NCBI GenBank assembly: GCA_023433405.1
Contig: JAEZCT010000064.1
Span: forward strand, 1 to 64,000
DNA length: 64,000 nt
Direction of reading: 5' to 3'
From: Bacillota bacterium
GTDB taxonomy: Bacteria; Bacillota; Clostridia; Oscillospirales; Ruminococcaceae
The notes below the pieces were generated by a model, which had not been told where the DNA came from, ran no database searches, and worked only from the letters and a program-made list of their open reading frames with translations. Made by a program: the position numbers and the translations under genes. Shown piece by piece: positions 41,493 to 50,979 of the stretch. Position 1 is the first letter of the stretch, and each line of letters starts with the position of its first letter.

Positions 41493-44400
41493 ATGTCAAG
41501 CTTTGATTACGCTATTGTAAAAAAACCCGAGTGCTTTGAGCAAAACCGCCTTGCGGCGCATTCCGACCACCGGTACTACGCCACGTCAGAGGAGGCGCGG
41601 CAGGGGGGAGACGGCAGCTTTCGCCATTCTCTGAGCGGCTTGTGGAAGTTCGCATATGCCGTAAACTATCACGCGGCCATCCAGGGCTTTGAGGCTGGAG
41701 ATTATGACTGCAAGGGCTGGGCGGATATCCGCGTGCCCGCGCATATTCAGCTGGAGGGCTACGACGCGCCCCAGTATGCCAATGTACAATACCCTTGGGA
41801 CGGACGGGAGCAGATAGCGCCGGGGGAAATCCCCGAACGCTTTAACCCTGTGGCAAGCTATGTTAAATATTTTACTTTGCCCGAGAAGATGCGCTCGGGG
41901 CCTGTCTTTCTCTCGTTTCAAGGGGTGGAGAGCGGTATGGCGCTATGGCTCAACGGCAGCTATGTGGGCTACAGCGAGGACAGCTTTACCCCCCACGAGT
42001 TTGAGCTGACCCCTTTTTTAAAGGATGGGGAGAACAAGCTTGCGGTGCAGGTGTTTAAATGGACGGCGGGCAGCTGGTGTGAGGACCAGGACTTCTTCCG
42101 CTTCTCCGGCATCTATCGGGATGTTTTTTTGTACACCACGCCGGCGACGCATATCGCGGATATAAAGACCCAAACCCCTCTCGCCGACGATTTCTCCGCC
42201 GGTGAGCTTTCCCTTCTGCTTACGGCCACAGGCGGCGGCAGGGTGACGGCGGTTTTAAGGGACGCCATGGATACCGTTGTTGCCGAACAAACCGCGCTGC
42301 TGTCAGAGCAGGTTAACCTGCGCCTTGCCGTCCAAACCCCGCAGCTTTGGAGCGCGGAGCGCCCCGCGCTGTACGACCTATGTTTGACCGTAAGCGACGA
42401 CAGCGGTGCGGTTACAGAGGTGATAACACAACAGGTGGGCTTTCGCCGGTTTGAAATTAAGGACAGCATCATGCTCCTTAACGGCAAGCGCATTGTGTTT
42501 AAGGGGGTCAACCGCCACGAGTTCAGCTCCAAGGGGGGCAGGCATGTCACCGAGGCGGAGATGCTCACCGATATCCTGACCATGAAGCGCAACAACATCA
42601 ATGCCATCCGCACCAGCCATTATCCCAACGATTCCCGTCTTTATGCGCTGTGCGACCGCTACGGCCTGTATGTGGTGGATGAAACAAACCTTGAAACCCA
42701 CGGCTCCTGGGAACCGGTGGTGCGTAAGGTGGAGCCTATTGAAAACGCTGTACCGGGTAACCGACCGGAATGGCAGGGACTGCTGCTGGACCGGGTAAAC
42801 TCCATCTACCAGCGGGATAAAAACCATGCCTGTGTGCTCATTTGGTCCTGCGGCAACGAGAGCTTCGGCGGCTCCGATATCTATGAGATGAGCCGGCTGT
42901 TCCGCAAGCTAGACCCCACCCGCCCCGTGCATTACGAGGGTGTGTTTAACGACCGCCGGTTCCCAGAAACCAGCGATATCGAAAGCCAGATGTACACCCC
43001 GGCCGACAAGATTGCCGAATATTTAAAAAACGACCGCTCCAAGCCATTTATCTGCTGCGAATACGCCCATGCCATGGGCAACTCCTGCGGCGCGATGCAC
43101 AAGTATACCGACCTGACAGACACCGAGCCGCTGTACCAGGGCGGCTTTATCTGGGATTATATTGACCAGTCTATTACCAAAAAGAACCGTTATGGCGAGG
43201 AGTTTGAGGCCTACGGCGGTGATTTCGACGACCGTCCCTGCGACTACAACTTCAGCGGCAACGGCATTGTTTATGGCGGCGACCGCTCCCCCTCTCCCAA
43301 AATGAACGAGGTGAAGTTTAATTACCAAAGCATTGCGGTTACGGTGGATATGAAAACGCTTGCGGTTACCGTAAAAAACAAGCACCTGTTTACCTCCACC
43401 GCGGAGTATGACTGCCTTGTGTATCTGCACAGGGACGGAAGCCTATTAAACCAAACCACACTCGACACCTGTGTTCCGCCACTCGGCGAGCAGACCTACT
43501 CTCTGCCGCTTGCCATACCCACCCAGGCGGGAGAGTATTGCATAACCGTTTCGTTTGTTCTAAGGGAGGATGTGCTGTGGGCGAATAAGGGGCATGAGGT
43601 TGCCTTTGGGCAGGGCGTCACCAAGGTTACAAAGCCCACCGCCCATGCCGCGACACCCTTTGAGGTGGTATACGGCAAGCTGAATATTGGTGTGCGGGGA
43701 GCGGGCTTTGACGTGCTGTTTTCCTACCTCGACGGGGGTATGGTTTCCTACCGGTATGGCGGTAAGGAGCTGCTAAAGGCCATTCCCATGCCCAGCTTCT
43801 GGCGTGCACCCATTGATAACGACCGCGGCTCCCTTATGCCCGCCCGTTACGCCCAATGGAAGGTTGCAAGCCTCTACCTGAGCCACAAGAATGCAGCAAA
43901 CGGCGCCTCTTGCCCGCCTGAGGTAACAGTAAACAGCGACTGTGCGGTGATTACCTACCGTTACCAAATGCCCACTACCCCCGCTGCCGACTGTACGTTA
44001 AGCTATGCGGTATACGGGGACGGCAGCATTAAAACCACGCTGTGCTATAACCCCGTTAAGGAGCTTGGGGATATGCCCGAATTTGGCGTAATGTTTAAGT
44101 TCGACGCGGGTTATAACCGGCTGCGCTGGTACGGCCTTGGGCCGGATGAGACCTACGCCGACCGCAACAGGGGCGCAAAGCTTGGCATATACGCAAACTC
44201 TGTGGCGGAAAATATGGCGAAATACCTGGTGCCGCAGGAATGCGGCAACAAAACCGGCGTGCGTTGGGCGGAGCTTACCGACAGGCAGGGGCGCGGCATT
44301 CTGTTTACCGGCAATGACCTGTATTTTTCCGCCCTGCCTTACACTCCCCACGAGCTGGAGAACGCGCGGCACCCCTATGAGCTTGCGCGGGTGCATTACA

Positions 44401-44531
44401 CCGTGGTGCGGGTCGCGCTGAGCCAGATGGGTGTGGGCGGCGACAATAGCTGGGGTGCGCAAACCCATGGCGAGTACCTGCTGGATGTTAACCGCCCGCT
44501 TACCTTCTCATTTTGCTTTCAGGGCATTTGA
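41493..44531 (+). CDS. lacZ: Beta-galactosidase, GH2 (LacZ type)
   Basis: A 1012-residue enzyme that hydrolyses terminal beta-galactosides. Order: jelly-roll sugar-binding domain (PVASYVKYFTLPEKM, GVESGMALWLNGSYVGYSED), two beta-sandwich domains, the TIM barrel (KRIVFKGVNRHEF, LIWSCGNESFGGS with the acid/base Glu at about 456, FICCEYAHAMGNS with the nucleophile Glu at about 523) and a C-terminal beta-galactosidase small-chain domain (WYGLGPDETYADRNRGAKLG). There is no signal peptide, so it acts in the cytoplasm. Start MSSFDY follows AAAGGA. It is followed after 81 bp by a GH42 gene. Confidence 0.95.
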   Translation: MSSFDYAIVKKPECFEQNRLAAHSDHRYYATSEEARQGGDGSFRHSLSGLWKFAYAVNYHAAIQGFEAGDYDCKGWADIRVPAHIQLEGYDAPQYANVQYPWDGREQIAPGEIPERFNPVASYVKYFTLPEKMRSGPVFLSFQGVESGMALWLNGSYVGYSEDSFTPHEFELTPFLKDGENKLAVQVFKWTAGSWCEDQDFFRFSGIYRDVFLYTTPATHIADIKTQTPLADDFSAGELSLLLTATGGGRVTAVLRDAMDTVVAEQTALLSEQVNLRLAVQTPQLWSAERPALYDLCLTVSDDSGAVTEVITQQVGFRRFEIKDSIMLLNGKRIVFKGVNRHEFSSKGGRHVTEAEMLTDILTMKRNNINAIRTSHYPNDSRLYALCDRYGLYVVDETNLETHGSWEPVVRKVEPIENAVPGNRPEWQGLLLDRVNSIYQRDKNHACVLIWSCGNESFGGSDIYEMSRLFRKLDPTRPVHYEGVFNDRRFPETSDIESQMYTPADKIAEYLKNDRSKPFICCEYAHAMGNSCGAMHKYTDLTDTEPLYQGGFIWDYIDQSITKKNRYGEEFEAYGGDFDDRPCDYNFSGNGIVYGGDRSPSPKMNEVKFNYQSIAVTVDMKTLAVTVKNKHLFTSTAEYDCLVYLHRDGSLLNQTTLDTCVPPLGEQTYSLPLAIPTQAGEYCITVSFVLREDVLWANKGHEVAFGQGVTKVTKPTAHAATPFEVVYGKLNIGVRGAGFDVLFSYLDGGMVSYRYGGKELLKAIPMPSFWRAPIDNDRGSLMPARYAQWKVASLYLSHKNAANGASCPPEVTVNSDCAVITYRYQMPTTPAADCTLSYAVYGDGSIKTTLCYNPVKELGDMPEFGVMFKFDAGYNRLRWYGLGPDETYADRNRGAKLGIYANSVAENMAKYLVPQECGNKTGVRWAELTDRQGRGILFTGNDLYFSALPYTPHELENARHPYELARVHYTVVRVALSQMGVGGDNSWGAQTHGEYLLDVNRPLTFSFCFQGI

Positions 44532-44612
44532 CGGTGGTCAGGCAGGTTTTTCCGTTTATTCCACGGACTGAGCATAGATCTTGGATCGCGCAAGCAAGGA
44601 GAAAAGGTACCA

Positions 44613-46658
44613 ATGAAACAACCGTTACTACCTGACGCACTAATGCATGGCGGCGACTATAACCCGGAGCAATGGCTCGACCGCCCCGATATTTTAAAAA
44701 AGGATATCGAGCTCTTAATTTTGGCAAAAATCAACACCGTTTCAGTCGGCATATTTTCATGGTCTTTCCTTGAACCCCGCGAAGGGGAGTTTGATTTGGA
44801 CTGGCTGGCGAGGATTATTGAAAGCCTGTACCGGCACGGGATATCGGTCATCCTCTCCACCCCCTCGGGCGCACGCCCGAAATGGCTGGCGGATAAATAC
44901 CCCGAGGTATTGCGAGTGGACGCGGAACGCCGCCGTCAGCACTATGGGCTTCGTCACAACCATTGCTACACATCGCCGGTTTACCGGCAAAAGGTTCGTA
45001 CCATTAACATGCAGCTGGCCCGCCGTTTTGGCGAGCATCCCGCCGTAAGGCTTTGGCATATCTCCAACGAATACGGCGGCGAATGCCATTGCCCCCTGTG
45101 TCAGGAGGCCTTTCGGGACTGGCTGCGGGCACGCTACCATACCATTGAGGAGCTTAACAGCCGCTGGTGTACCGCTTTTTGGAGCCATACCTATCAGGGC
45201 TTTGAACAGGTGGAAAGCCCCTCTCCCCTCGGCGAACCGCTGCTTAACGGCTTAAACCTGGATTGGCGCCGTTTCGTCACCGACCGCACCGTGGATTTTG
45301 CCCGGCAAGAGATTGCCGCCCTGCGGGAAGCGGGCTCGAATAAGCCGGTAACCATTAACATGATGTACGACCATCGGCCGTTAAACTATCACCGCTTCGC
45401 CGACCTGTTGGATATTGTATCGTGGGATAACTACCCCACATGGCACAAGGGTCCCGAGCATGTGACCGCAGCCGACAGCGCCATGCAGCACGATGTGATG
45501 CGCAGCATAAAAAAACAGCCGTTTTTGCTCATGGAGTCCTGCCCCGGCGCAACCAGCTGGCAAAGCGTAAGCAAGCTTAAGCGCCCCGGTGTGCTGCGCG
45601 CGGCCTCCTTACAGGCGGTGGCTCATGGTGCCGACAGCGCGCTGTATTTTCAAATACGCCAAAGCCGGGGAGGCATTGAGAAGCTGCACGGGGCGGTAAT
45701 TGACCATTATGGCGGGCAGGATACCCGGGTGTTTGAGGAGGTTACGGCAACCGGAGCCGCTCTTGGCGCTCTCGCCGAGGTACGCGGAACCCAGACCGCC
45801 GCGCAAGCCGCCGTGGTGCTGGACTGGGAGAGCCGCTGGGCACTGGAGGACTCGCAGGGACCGCGCAACAAGGGGCTTTATTACAAGGAAACGGTGCAAA
45901 AGGCATACGCCGCCCTGCGCAGACTGGGGCTTAATGTGGATGTCATTGACACCGAGCAGCCGCTTGACGGCTACCGGCTGGTAATCGCCCCCATGCTTTA
46001 TCTGTTCCGGGGGGATTTTACCGCGCGGGTGCGTACCTTTGTGGAGCAGGGCGGCAGCTTTGTGCTGGGCTATTGGAGCGGCGTTGCGGATGAAAACGAC
46101 CGCTGTTTTTTGGGCGGCAGACCCCATGACCTCATGGATGTGATGGGGCTGCGCGCCACAGAGATTGACGCGCTGTACGACGGGGAGGAAAACCGCCTCA
46201 ACCCGGCGGCTGATAACGCACTGGGTCTTAAAAACACCTACCGCTGCGAACGCTTTTGCGAGCTGGTGCGTCTTGACGGGGCAACCCCTCTCTTGGAATA
46301 CGCCGAGGACTTTTATGCGGGCACCCCTGCCGCCACCGCCCACTCCTACGGGCGCGGCATGGCGTACTACCTATGCGCGGAGGGGGAGCAGCGGATGTAC
46401 GACGACCTGGCCGAGGCCATTGTGCGAAATATAGGCCTTGCGCTGCCTTCCGGCGCTCCCTTGCCAACCGGCATAGAGGTAACCGAGCGACGCTCGGATA
46501 CGGCACGCTACCTGTTTGTGCAGAATTTTACCCGTCAGCCCGCCTCCTTGCCGTTCTCCCCCGAGGGCTGGGATATGCTGTACGGCGATTTTACAAACGA
46601 AGGGAAGGCCCGGCTGATTCCCTTTGGTACCGCGGTGCTCAAACGACCGGTGGTGTAG
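44613..46658 (+). CDS. Beta-galactosidase, GH42
   Basis: A 681-residue glycosidase. GH42 start MHGGDYNPEQWLDRPDIL, acid/base Glu153 in LWHISNEYGGECHC and nucleophile Glu308 in LLMESCPGATSW, followed by a trimerisation domain and a C-terminal beta domain. Cysteines CHCPLC near the active site resemble the zinc-binding cluster of some family members. No signal peptide, so it is cytoplasmic. GGAGAAAAGG precedes the start. With the GH2 enzyme and LacI regulator it forms a galactoside-use operon; having two unrelated galactosidases suggests broad substrate range, for example lactose plus plant galacto-oligosaccharides. Confidence 0.93.
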   Translation: MKQPLLPDALMHGGDYNPEQWLDRPDILKKDIELLILAKINTVSVGIFSWSFLEPREGEFDLDWLARIIESLYRHGISVILSTPSGARPKWLADKYPEVLRVDAERRRQHYGLRHNHCYTSPVYRQKVRTINMQLARRFGEHPAVRLWHISNEYGGECHCPLCQEAFRDWLRARYHTIEELNSRWCTAFWSHTYQGFEQVESPSPLGEPLLNGLNLDWRRFVTDRTVDFARQEIAALREAGSNKPVTINMMYDHRPLNYHRFADLLDIVSWDNYPTWHKGPEHVTAADSAMQHDVMRSIKKQPFLLMESCPGATSWQSVSKLKRPGVLRAASLQAVAHGADSALYFQIRQSRGGIEKLHGAVIDHYGGQDTRVFEEVTATGAALGALAEVRGTQTAAQAAVVLDWESRWALEDSQGPRNKGLYYKETVQKAYAALRRLGLNVDVIDTEQPLDGYRLVIAPMLYLFRGDFTARVRTFVEQGGSFVLGYWSGVADENDRCFLGGRPHDLMDVMGLRATEIDALYDGEENRLNPAADNALGLKNTYRCERFCELVRLDGATPLLEYAEDFYAGTPAATAHSYGRGMAYYLCAEGEQRMYDDLAEAIVRNIGLALPSGAPLPTGIEVTERRSDTARYLFVQNFTRQPASLPFSPEGWDMLYGDFTNEGKARLIPFGTAVLKRPVV

Positions 46659-46676
46659 CGTTATTGCTATGATACT

Positions 46677-46782
46677 TATACTAATATCCGATTTAAAAGA
46701 GTATAAAAATCAAGTGAAAAGCTTTAATTTATGGGTTTTCACGCGGATTTTTATCGACTCTTTTTGAGGAGATTAGTATTAT
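46677..46782. repeat. R1 palindromic repeat, subfamily A
   Basis: TATACTAATATCCGATTT ... TGAGGAGATTAGTATTA; nearly identical to 25912 and 29692. It lies just after the GH42 stop codon. Confidence 0.95.
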
Positions 46783-46806
46783 TCAAATATCCCATTAAAA
46801 AGCGTT

Positions 46807-46857
46807 AAAAAAATCATCACGAAGCCTTTTGTCCTGGGCTTCGTGATGATTTTTTTA
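46807..46857. terminator. Bidirectional terminator
   Basis: A 14-bp perfect stem ATCATCACGAAGCC/GGCTTCGTGATGAT flanked by seven A on the left and seven T on the right, placed between convergent GH42 and yesN-like genes. Confidence 0.95.
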
Positions 46858-46867
46858 TAGGATGCAA

Positions 46868-48487
46868 CTATGCCGATTCACCCAGCAGCTCCCGGTATTC
46901 GGATGGGGTCATCCCCACATAACGCTTAAACAGCTTTGAAAAGTAGTGGGGGTTGGGGATACCTACCAGCTCCGCCACCTCGTAGGTTTTGTACATGGGG
47001 TCGGATAGCAGGTCTTTCGCCCTGCCCACGCGAATTTCGTTAAGATAATCCACAAAATTCACGCCCAGCTCTTTTTTAAACAGGCGGCTGATGTAGGAGG
47101 GGCTTGCGTATACCTCCCCTGCCAAATGCCCCAGAGTAACCGGCTCTGCGTAGTGCTTGTTAAGGTAATCCACCGCCTTGCGCAAAAGCAGCTTGAGGCT
47201 GCCCGCGCTGTAGTCGCTAATCTTTGCCGCCGCGCGGCGCGCGAGACTTTCCAGCAGACCGTTTAAATCGGTGGTGCTGTCGCACCGCTCAATCATCTGG
47301 TAAAGGTTTGCTTCCCCAGCGTTGTGGGGGGTGAGAGAGTCGTTCTCAATCAGCGCCGAGGTTCTTACGGTGTTAATAACCGTAATGGTATCAAAATAAA
47401 ACTTGCGAATGTACTCCCTGTCGCAAAGCCCCATGCCGTTCATGCAGGATAACAGCTCATCCACACACAGGGAAACACCGCTTTGGTCGCCCGCTTTCAC
47501 ACACTCAAACAGGCGGGCGCGCAGAATATACAGCGCGCCGTCGCTGACGGCACCGCTTTCGGCCTGCTCGTGAAAAATAACGGCGTTATCACCCAGGTAG
47601 AATTTATGCTTAAACGCCTCGCAGCATTCCCGAAAGCGCACAGGCAGGTCAAACAGTTCGCAGCCTTCGCCGGATACGGCAAGGGATACGGTAAACCCAA
47701 AGCATTGCAGCACCACCTGCTGGAGGGTTTCGCACCGCTCCCTAATCGCATATGGCATCAGCGCGCTTTCCTGCGCCGCCGTTACAATAAAGGCGGTGCG
47801 GCGGCTGTTGAGGGTTACCGGCAGCACCTTGCAATCCTCCGAGAAGGTTTCTTCAAAGGCGCTTGCAATGCCAAGATTACACAGCGAGCCCTCTCCTTCC
47901 TCCGAGAGCTCGGCGCGTTCGTCCTCGCTCTCCGCCACCACCAGCAAAAAGCGGTCCAGCTTAAGACCCAGCTGCGCGCTTTCCTCCACGGTGCTTGGGG
48001 TTTTGGGGGTAACGCCGGTTAGCAGGTTATAAAGAAACTTCTCCCGGATTAGGGGCAGGTTTTTTTCATACAGACCTTTGAGCCGTTCGGTTTCGGTATT
48101 CGCGCTCGCACGCGCTCGCAGCGACTCCACCGCCCGGCGCACCACATCGTAAAGCTGCTCTATGCGCGTGGGCTTTAAGATAAAGTCGAACGCCTCCAGC
48201 TTAATGGCCTGATAGGCATAATCAAAATCACGGTAGCCGGTGAGGATAATAATCTTGCAGTCGGGCACAATATCCCTAATTTCGCGCACCATGCTCAGTC
48301 CGTCCACCTGGGGCATTTTAATGTCGGTTATAATAATATCCGGTCGAAGCTGCTTGATAATCTCGCGCCCCTGCAAGCCGTCCCCCGCCTCACCGCTTAT
48401 GGTGCAGCCCAGCTCCTCCCAGTTTATCACGCTGCGAATGCCCTTGCGAATAATCGGCTCATCGTCAATAATGACGGTTTTAAACAT
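46868..48487 (-). CDS. Response regulator, YesN/AraC type
   Basis: A 539-residue regulator. The receiver is at 1-120 with Asp55 in IIITDIKMPQVDGL and Lys in FDFILKPTR. A long middle region of unknown fold follows, and two AraC-type helix-turn-helices lie at the C terminus (LGHLAGEVYASPSYISRLFK and VAELVGIPNPHYFSKLFKRY). GGAAGGAC precedes the ATG. It is 85 bp after the YesM-type kinase gene. Such pairs control sugar uptake genes in Firmicutes; the divergent Lpl-type transporter nearby is the probable target. Confidence 0.92.
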   Translation of the reverse strand: MFKTVIIDDEPIIRKGIRSVINWEELGCTISGEAGDGLQGREIIKQLRPDIIITDIKMPQVDGLSMVREIRDIVPDCKIIILTGYRDFDYAYQAIKLEAFDFILKPTRIEQLYDVVRRAVESLRARASANTETERLKGLYEKNLPLIREKFLYNLLTGVTPKTPSTVEESAQLGLKLDRFLLVVAESEDERAELSEEGEGSLCNLGIASAFEETFSEDCKVLPVTLNSRRTAFIVTAAQESALMPYAIRERCETLQQVVLQCFGFTVSLAVSGEGCELFDLPVRFRECCEAFKHKFYLGDNAVIFHEQAESGAVSDGALYILRARLFECVKAGDQSGVSLCVDELLSCMNGMGLCDREYIRKFYFDTITVINTVRTSALIENDSLTPHNAGEANLYQMIERCDSTTDLNGLLESLARRAAAKISDYSAGSLKLLLRKAVDYLNKHYAEPVTLGHLAGEVYASPSYISRLFKKELGVNFVDYLNEIRVGRAKDLLSDPMYKTYEVAELVGIPNPHYFSKLFKRYVGMTPSEYRELLGESA

Positions 48488-48572
48488 GTAGTCCTTCCTT
48501 TCCAAGATTCATCCGTTACCCGTTGCATAATGCGTATGATTTAGGTGATTGGCTGCCCATTAAGGTCGATAA

Positions 48573-50492
48573 TTACTCCTTGCTCACATCATCTGCCGGG
48601 TTGGCGGCATTCGTCGGCTTTTCGGCTGCCTTTAACCCCTCAACAGGTAAAGCTCCATCCATAACAACAGGGATTGTGACAAGCACCCGGGTGTACTCGC
48701 CCTTTTTGCTCTCCAGCCGCAGACCATACTGCTCGCCGTAAAAGAGCTTGATTCGCCGGTTCACGTTATCCAGCCCCACGCTTTTGTGTTTGCCAGCATC
48801 CCTTTCTTCAAAGTATGCGCGGTCGCTCTGGCTCAGCCGCTTGTTAATCTCTCCAATCTCCCGCTCGGTCAGCCCCACGCCGTTATCCCCCACGGTAACA
48901 TACAGCAAATCATCCTCCACCTTGGCGGTAATGGTGACCAGTCCCACGCGGCCCGCGTTTTCCACCCCGTGGTAAACGGCGTTTTCCACCAGCGGCTGAA
49001 TAAGAAGCTTTGGCAGCTTTACGGTAAGCGCCTGCGGGCTGATACGCCGCACCACGGAGAGGCGGTCCTCAAACCGCTTGGTGAGGATGAAGATAAAGTT
49101 ATCGATATACCTTAGCTCCTCGGCAAAGGGAATGCAGCCGCCGCTGCGCATAATGCTTGCCTCCATAAGCGACGAAAGGGCGGTAATGGTCCGGCTGATC
49201 TCCGGCATATTTCCAAGAATGGCCATCCAATTGATGGTCTCCAGGGTATTAAACAAAAAATGCGGGTTGATTTGGGATTGCAACGCCTTTAGCTCCGCCT
49301 CCCTGCGGGTGAGCCGCTCGCGGTACACCCACTTTTCAAGGGCGGAGATCTCCCCCACCATGCGGTTGAATGCCTCGCCCACAAAGCCAAGCTCATCCTT
49401 GCGCGCAAGGGTCAGGCGCACGTTGTCCTCCCCCCTCTGCACCCGTTCCATCCCGGTGACCAGTGCCGCGATAGCTCCCACAATATCCACCGCCATGAAC
49501 AGCCCGATAAGAGACATAAATGCTACCGCGATGACGCAGGAGATTAAAATCACCCTGCGTATTTCGTAGGCATCGGCATAAAGGATATCCAAAGAAACGC
49601 CCGAGATGGTTCTCCAGCCCAGCTTTTGAATGGTTGCGTAAGAAACAAGGCTGCGGGAGGGGGCGTCAATAATCCAGCCGCTTCCGGTGGAGTCGGGCAA
49701 GGACGCGATGTCCCGCTCTTTTTTAACCGGCTGCTCCGCCGTCTCCAGCAGGATATCCCCGCCGTCAGACAGCACGCGGATGTTCTGCATATCGCTGCTA
49801 ATAAGCCCCTCCAACGCGTCGCTGAGGTAAGCGGAGTTTACCATGACAATAAACAACCCCGTCTGCTTGTAGGTGTCGTGGTGGAACATGGTGCGGGCAA
49901 GCAAAATGTGCTGTACCCGCCCGCCGTCCGTATCCATAAACCACACAGGCAGGCCGCCTGCCTCATTCGCGCTATCCCGCACCCGGGCAAGCAGATCCGG
50001 CTTCGCTTCAAGCACCCCGCGCAGGCTTTCTCTGGCGTGATTGTCGTTTGCGAAAAAACGCGCGCCGCGGTCGGTCAAAATGCCTATGGACAGCACCCCG
50101 TCGCGGGTTGCAATGGTATTTTTGAGGATGCCGCCAATTAAAATCTCGTTCTCGTAGCTCGATAACAGCCCGCCCGTGGGATCGTAGCTGTCTACGGTTT
50201 CAAAGATACGTTTATCCGCGAGCAGCTCGGAGGATACATCCTCAAGCCGCGAGATGCAGTCGGTGAGCCGAAGCCCCACCACACGCAGAATGTCCTGGGA
50301 ATACTGCGCGGATTTCGTGGTAAGCGCCTCCTCGGTGCTGCGGTAGCTGATGGTGCTGATAACAACCAGCGGCACCAAGATCATAATATTAAGCACAAGC
50401 ATCAGTTTAAACTTAATAGGAAGGTTTTGATAAAACGCGCGCGCCGCGCGCAGGGGGGATTGGATCACCTTGGCCAAAAGGGTGCTGTTCAT
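48573..50492 (-). CDS. Sensor histidine kinase, YesM type
   Basis: A 639-residue membrane kinase of the LytS/YesM class. TM1 at about 28-48, a large outside sensor region (50-310, Cache-like), TM2 at 314-338, HAMP to about 390, then the His_kinase motif QSQINPHFLFNTLETINWM with His411 and the ATPase N box LLIQPLVENAVYHGVE and GDNGVGL. The start MNSTLL leaves a good N terminus, though the AAGGAAAGG site is 13 bases away. It is upstream of the yesN-like gene. The neighbouring membrane-anchored solute-binding protein may present ligand to its sensor domain. Confidence 0.92.
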   Translation of the reverse strand: MNSTLLAKVIQSPLRAARAFYQNLPIKFKLMLVLNIMILVPLVVISTISYRSTEEALTTKSAQYSQDILRVVGLRLTDCISRLEDVSSELLADKRIFETVDSYDPTGGLLSSYENEILIGGILKNTIATRDGVLSIGILTDRGARFFANDNHARESLRGVLEAKPDLLARVRDSANEAGGLPVWFMDTDGGRVQHILLARTMFHHDTYKQTGLFIVMVNSAYLSDALEGLISSDMQNIRVLSDGGDILLETAEQPVKKERDIASLPDSTGSGWIIDAPSRSLVSYATIQKLGWRTISGVSLDILYADAYEIRRVILISCVIAVAFMSLIGLFMAVDIVGAIAALVTGMERVQRGEDNVRLTLARKDELGFVGEAFNRMVGEISALEKWVYRERLTRREAELKALQSQINPHFLFNTLETINWMAILGNMPEISRTITALSSLMEASIMRSGGCIPFAEELRYIDNFIFILTKRFEDRLSVVRRISPQALTVKLPKLLIQPLVENAVYHGVENAGRVGLVTITAKVEDDLLYVTVGDNGVGLTEREIGEINKRLSQSDRAYFEERDAGKHKSVGLDNVNRRIKLFYGEQYGLRLESKKGEYTRVLVTIPVVMDGALPVEGLKAAEKPTNAANPADDVSKE

Positions 50493-50806
50493 ACTGCCGC
50501 CAGCCTTTCCTTGCCGCTCCGTCCCCTGTGATCTACCAAGGTAAAGCACAGGGCGGGCGCACCGGTTGTGTCATACCTGTCGCTCTGCGCAACGGGTATT
50601 TGACAACATCTTTACTTGCGTTTTAAGCAAAGATTTAGGACTTGTTTGGTGAATAACCAGAAAAAGAACCCTTCTTCGACGGCTTCTATTTCGCGATTAA
50701 TCATTTTTTACTTTTCAAACAAGACCCGGTTTCAGCGGGCAACATCTTTCCCAAACGTACCGGCGGCGTGCCGGCCTTGGTAAACCTTAGGCTAACTAAT
50801 ACTGAG

Positions 50807-50928
50807 TAATACTAATCTCCTCAAAAAGAGTCGATAAAAAATCCGCGTGAAAACCCATAAATTAAAGCTTTTCACTTGATTTTTATACTCTTTTAAATCA
50901 GATATTAGTATAATCGGTTATTAGTATA
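50807..50928. repeat. R1 palindromic repeat with duplicated end
   Basis: Full subfamily A copy, inverted relative to 25912 (TAATACTAATCTCCTCAAAA ... AAATCAGATATTAGTATA), followed at once by a second right end ATCGGTTATTAGTATA. The rest of 50493-50979 shows no gene. Confidence 0.93.
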
Positions 50929-50979
50929 AACCGCGGGCTTATAGATTCTCTTCGATTGATATGTATGGAAGCCTTGGGG

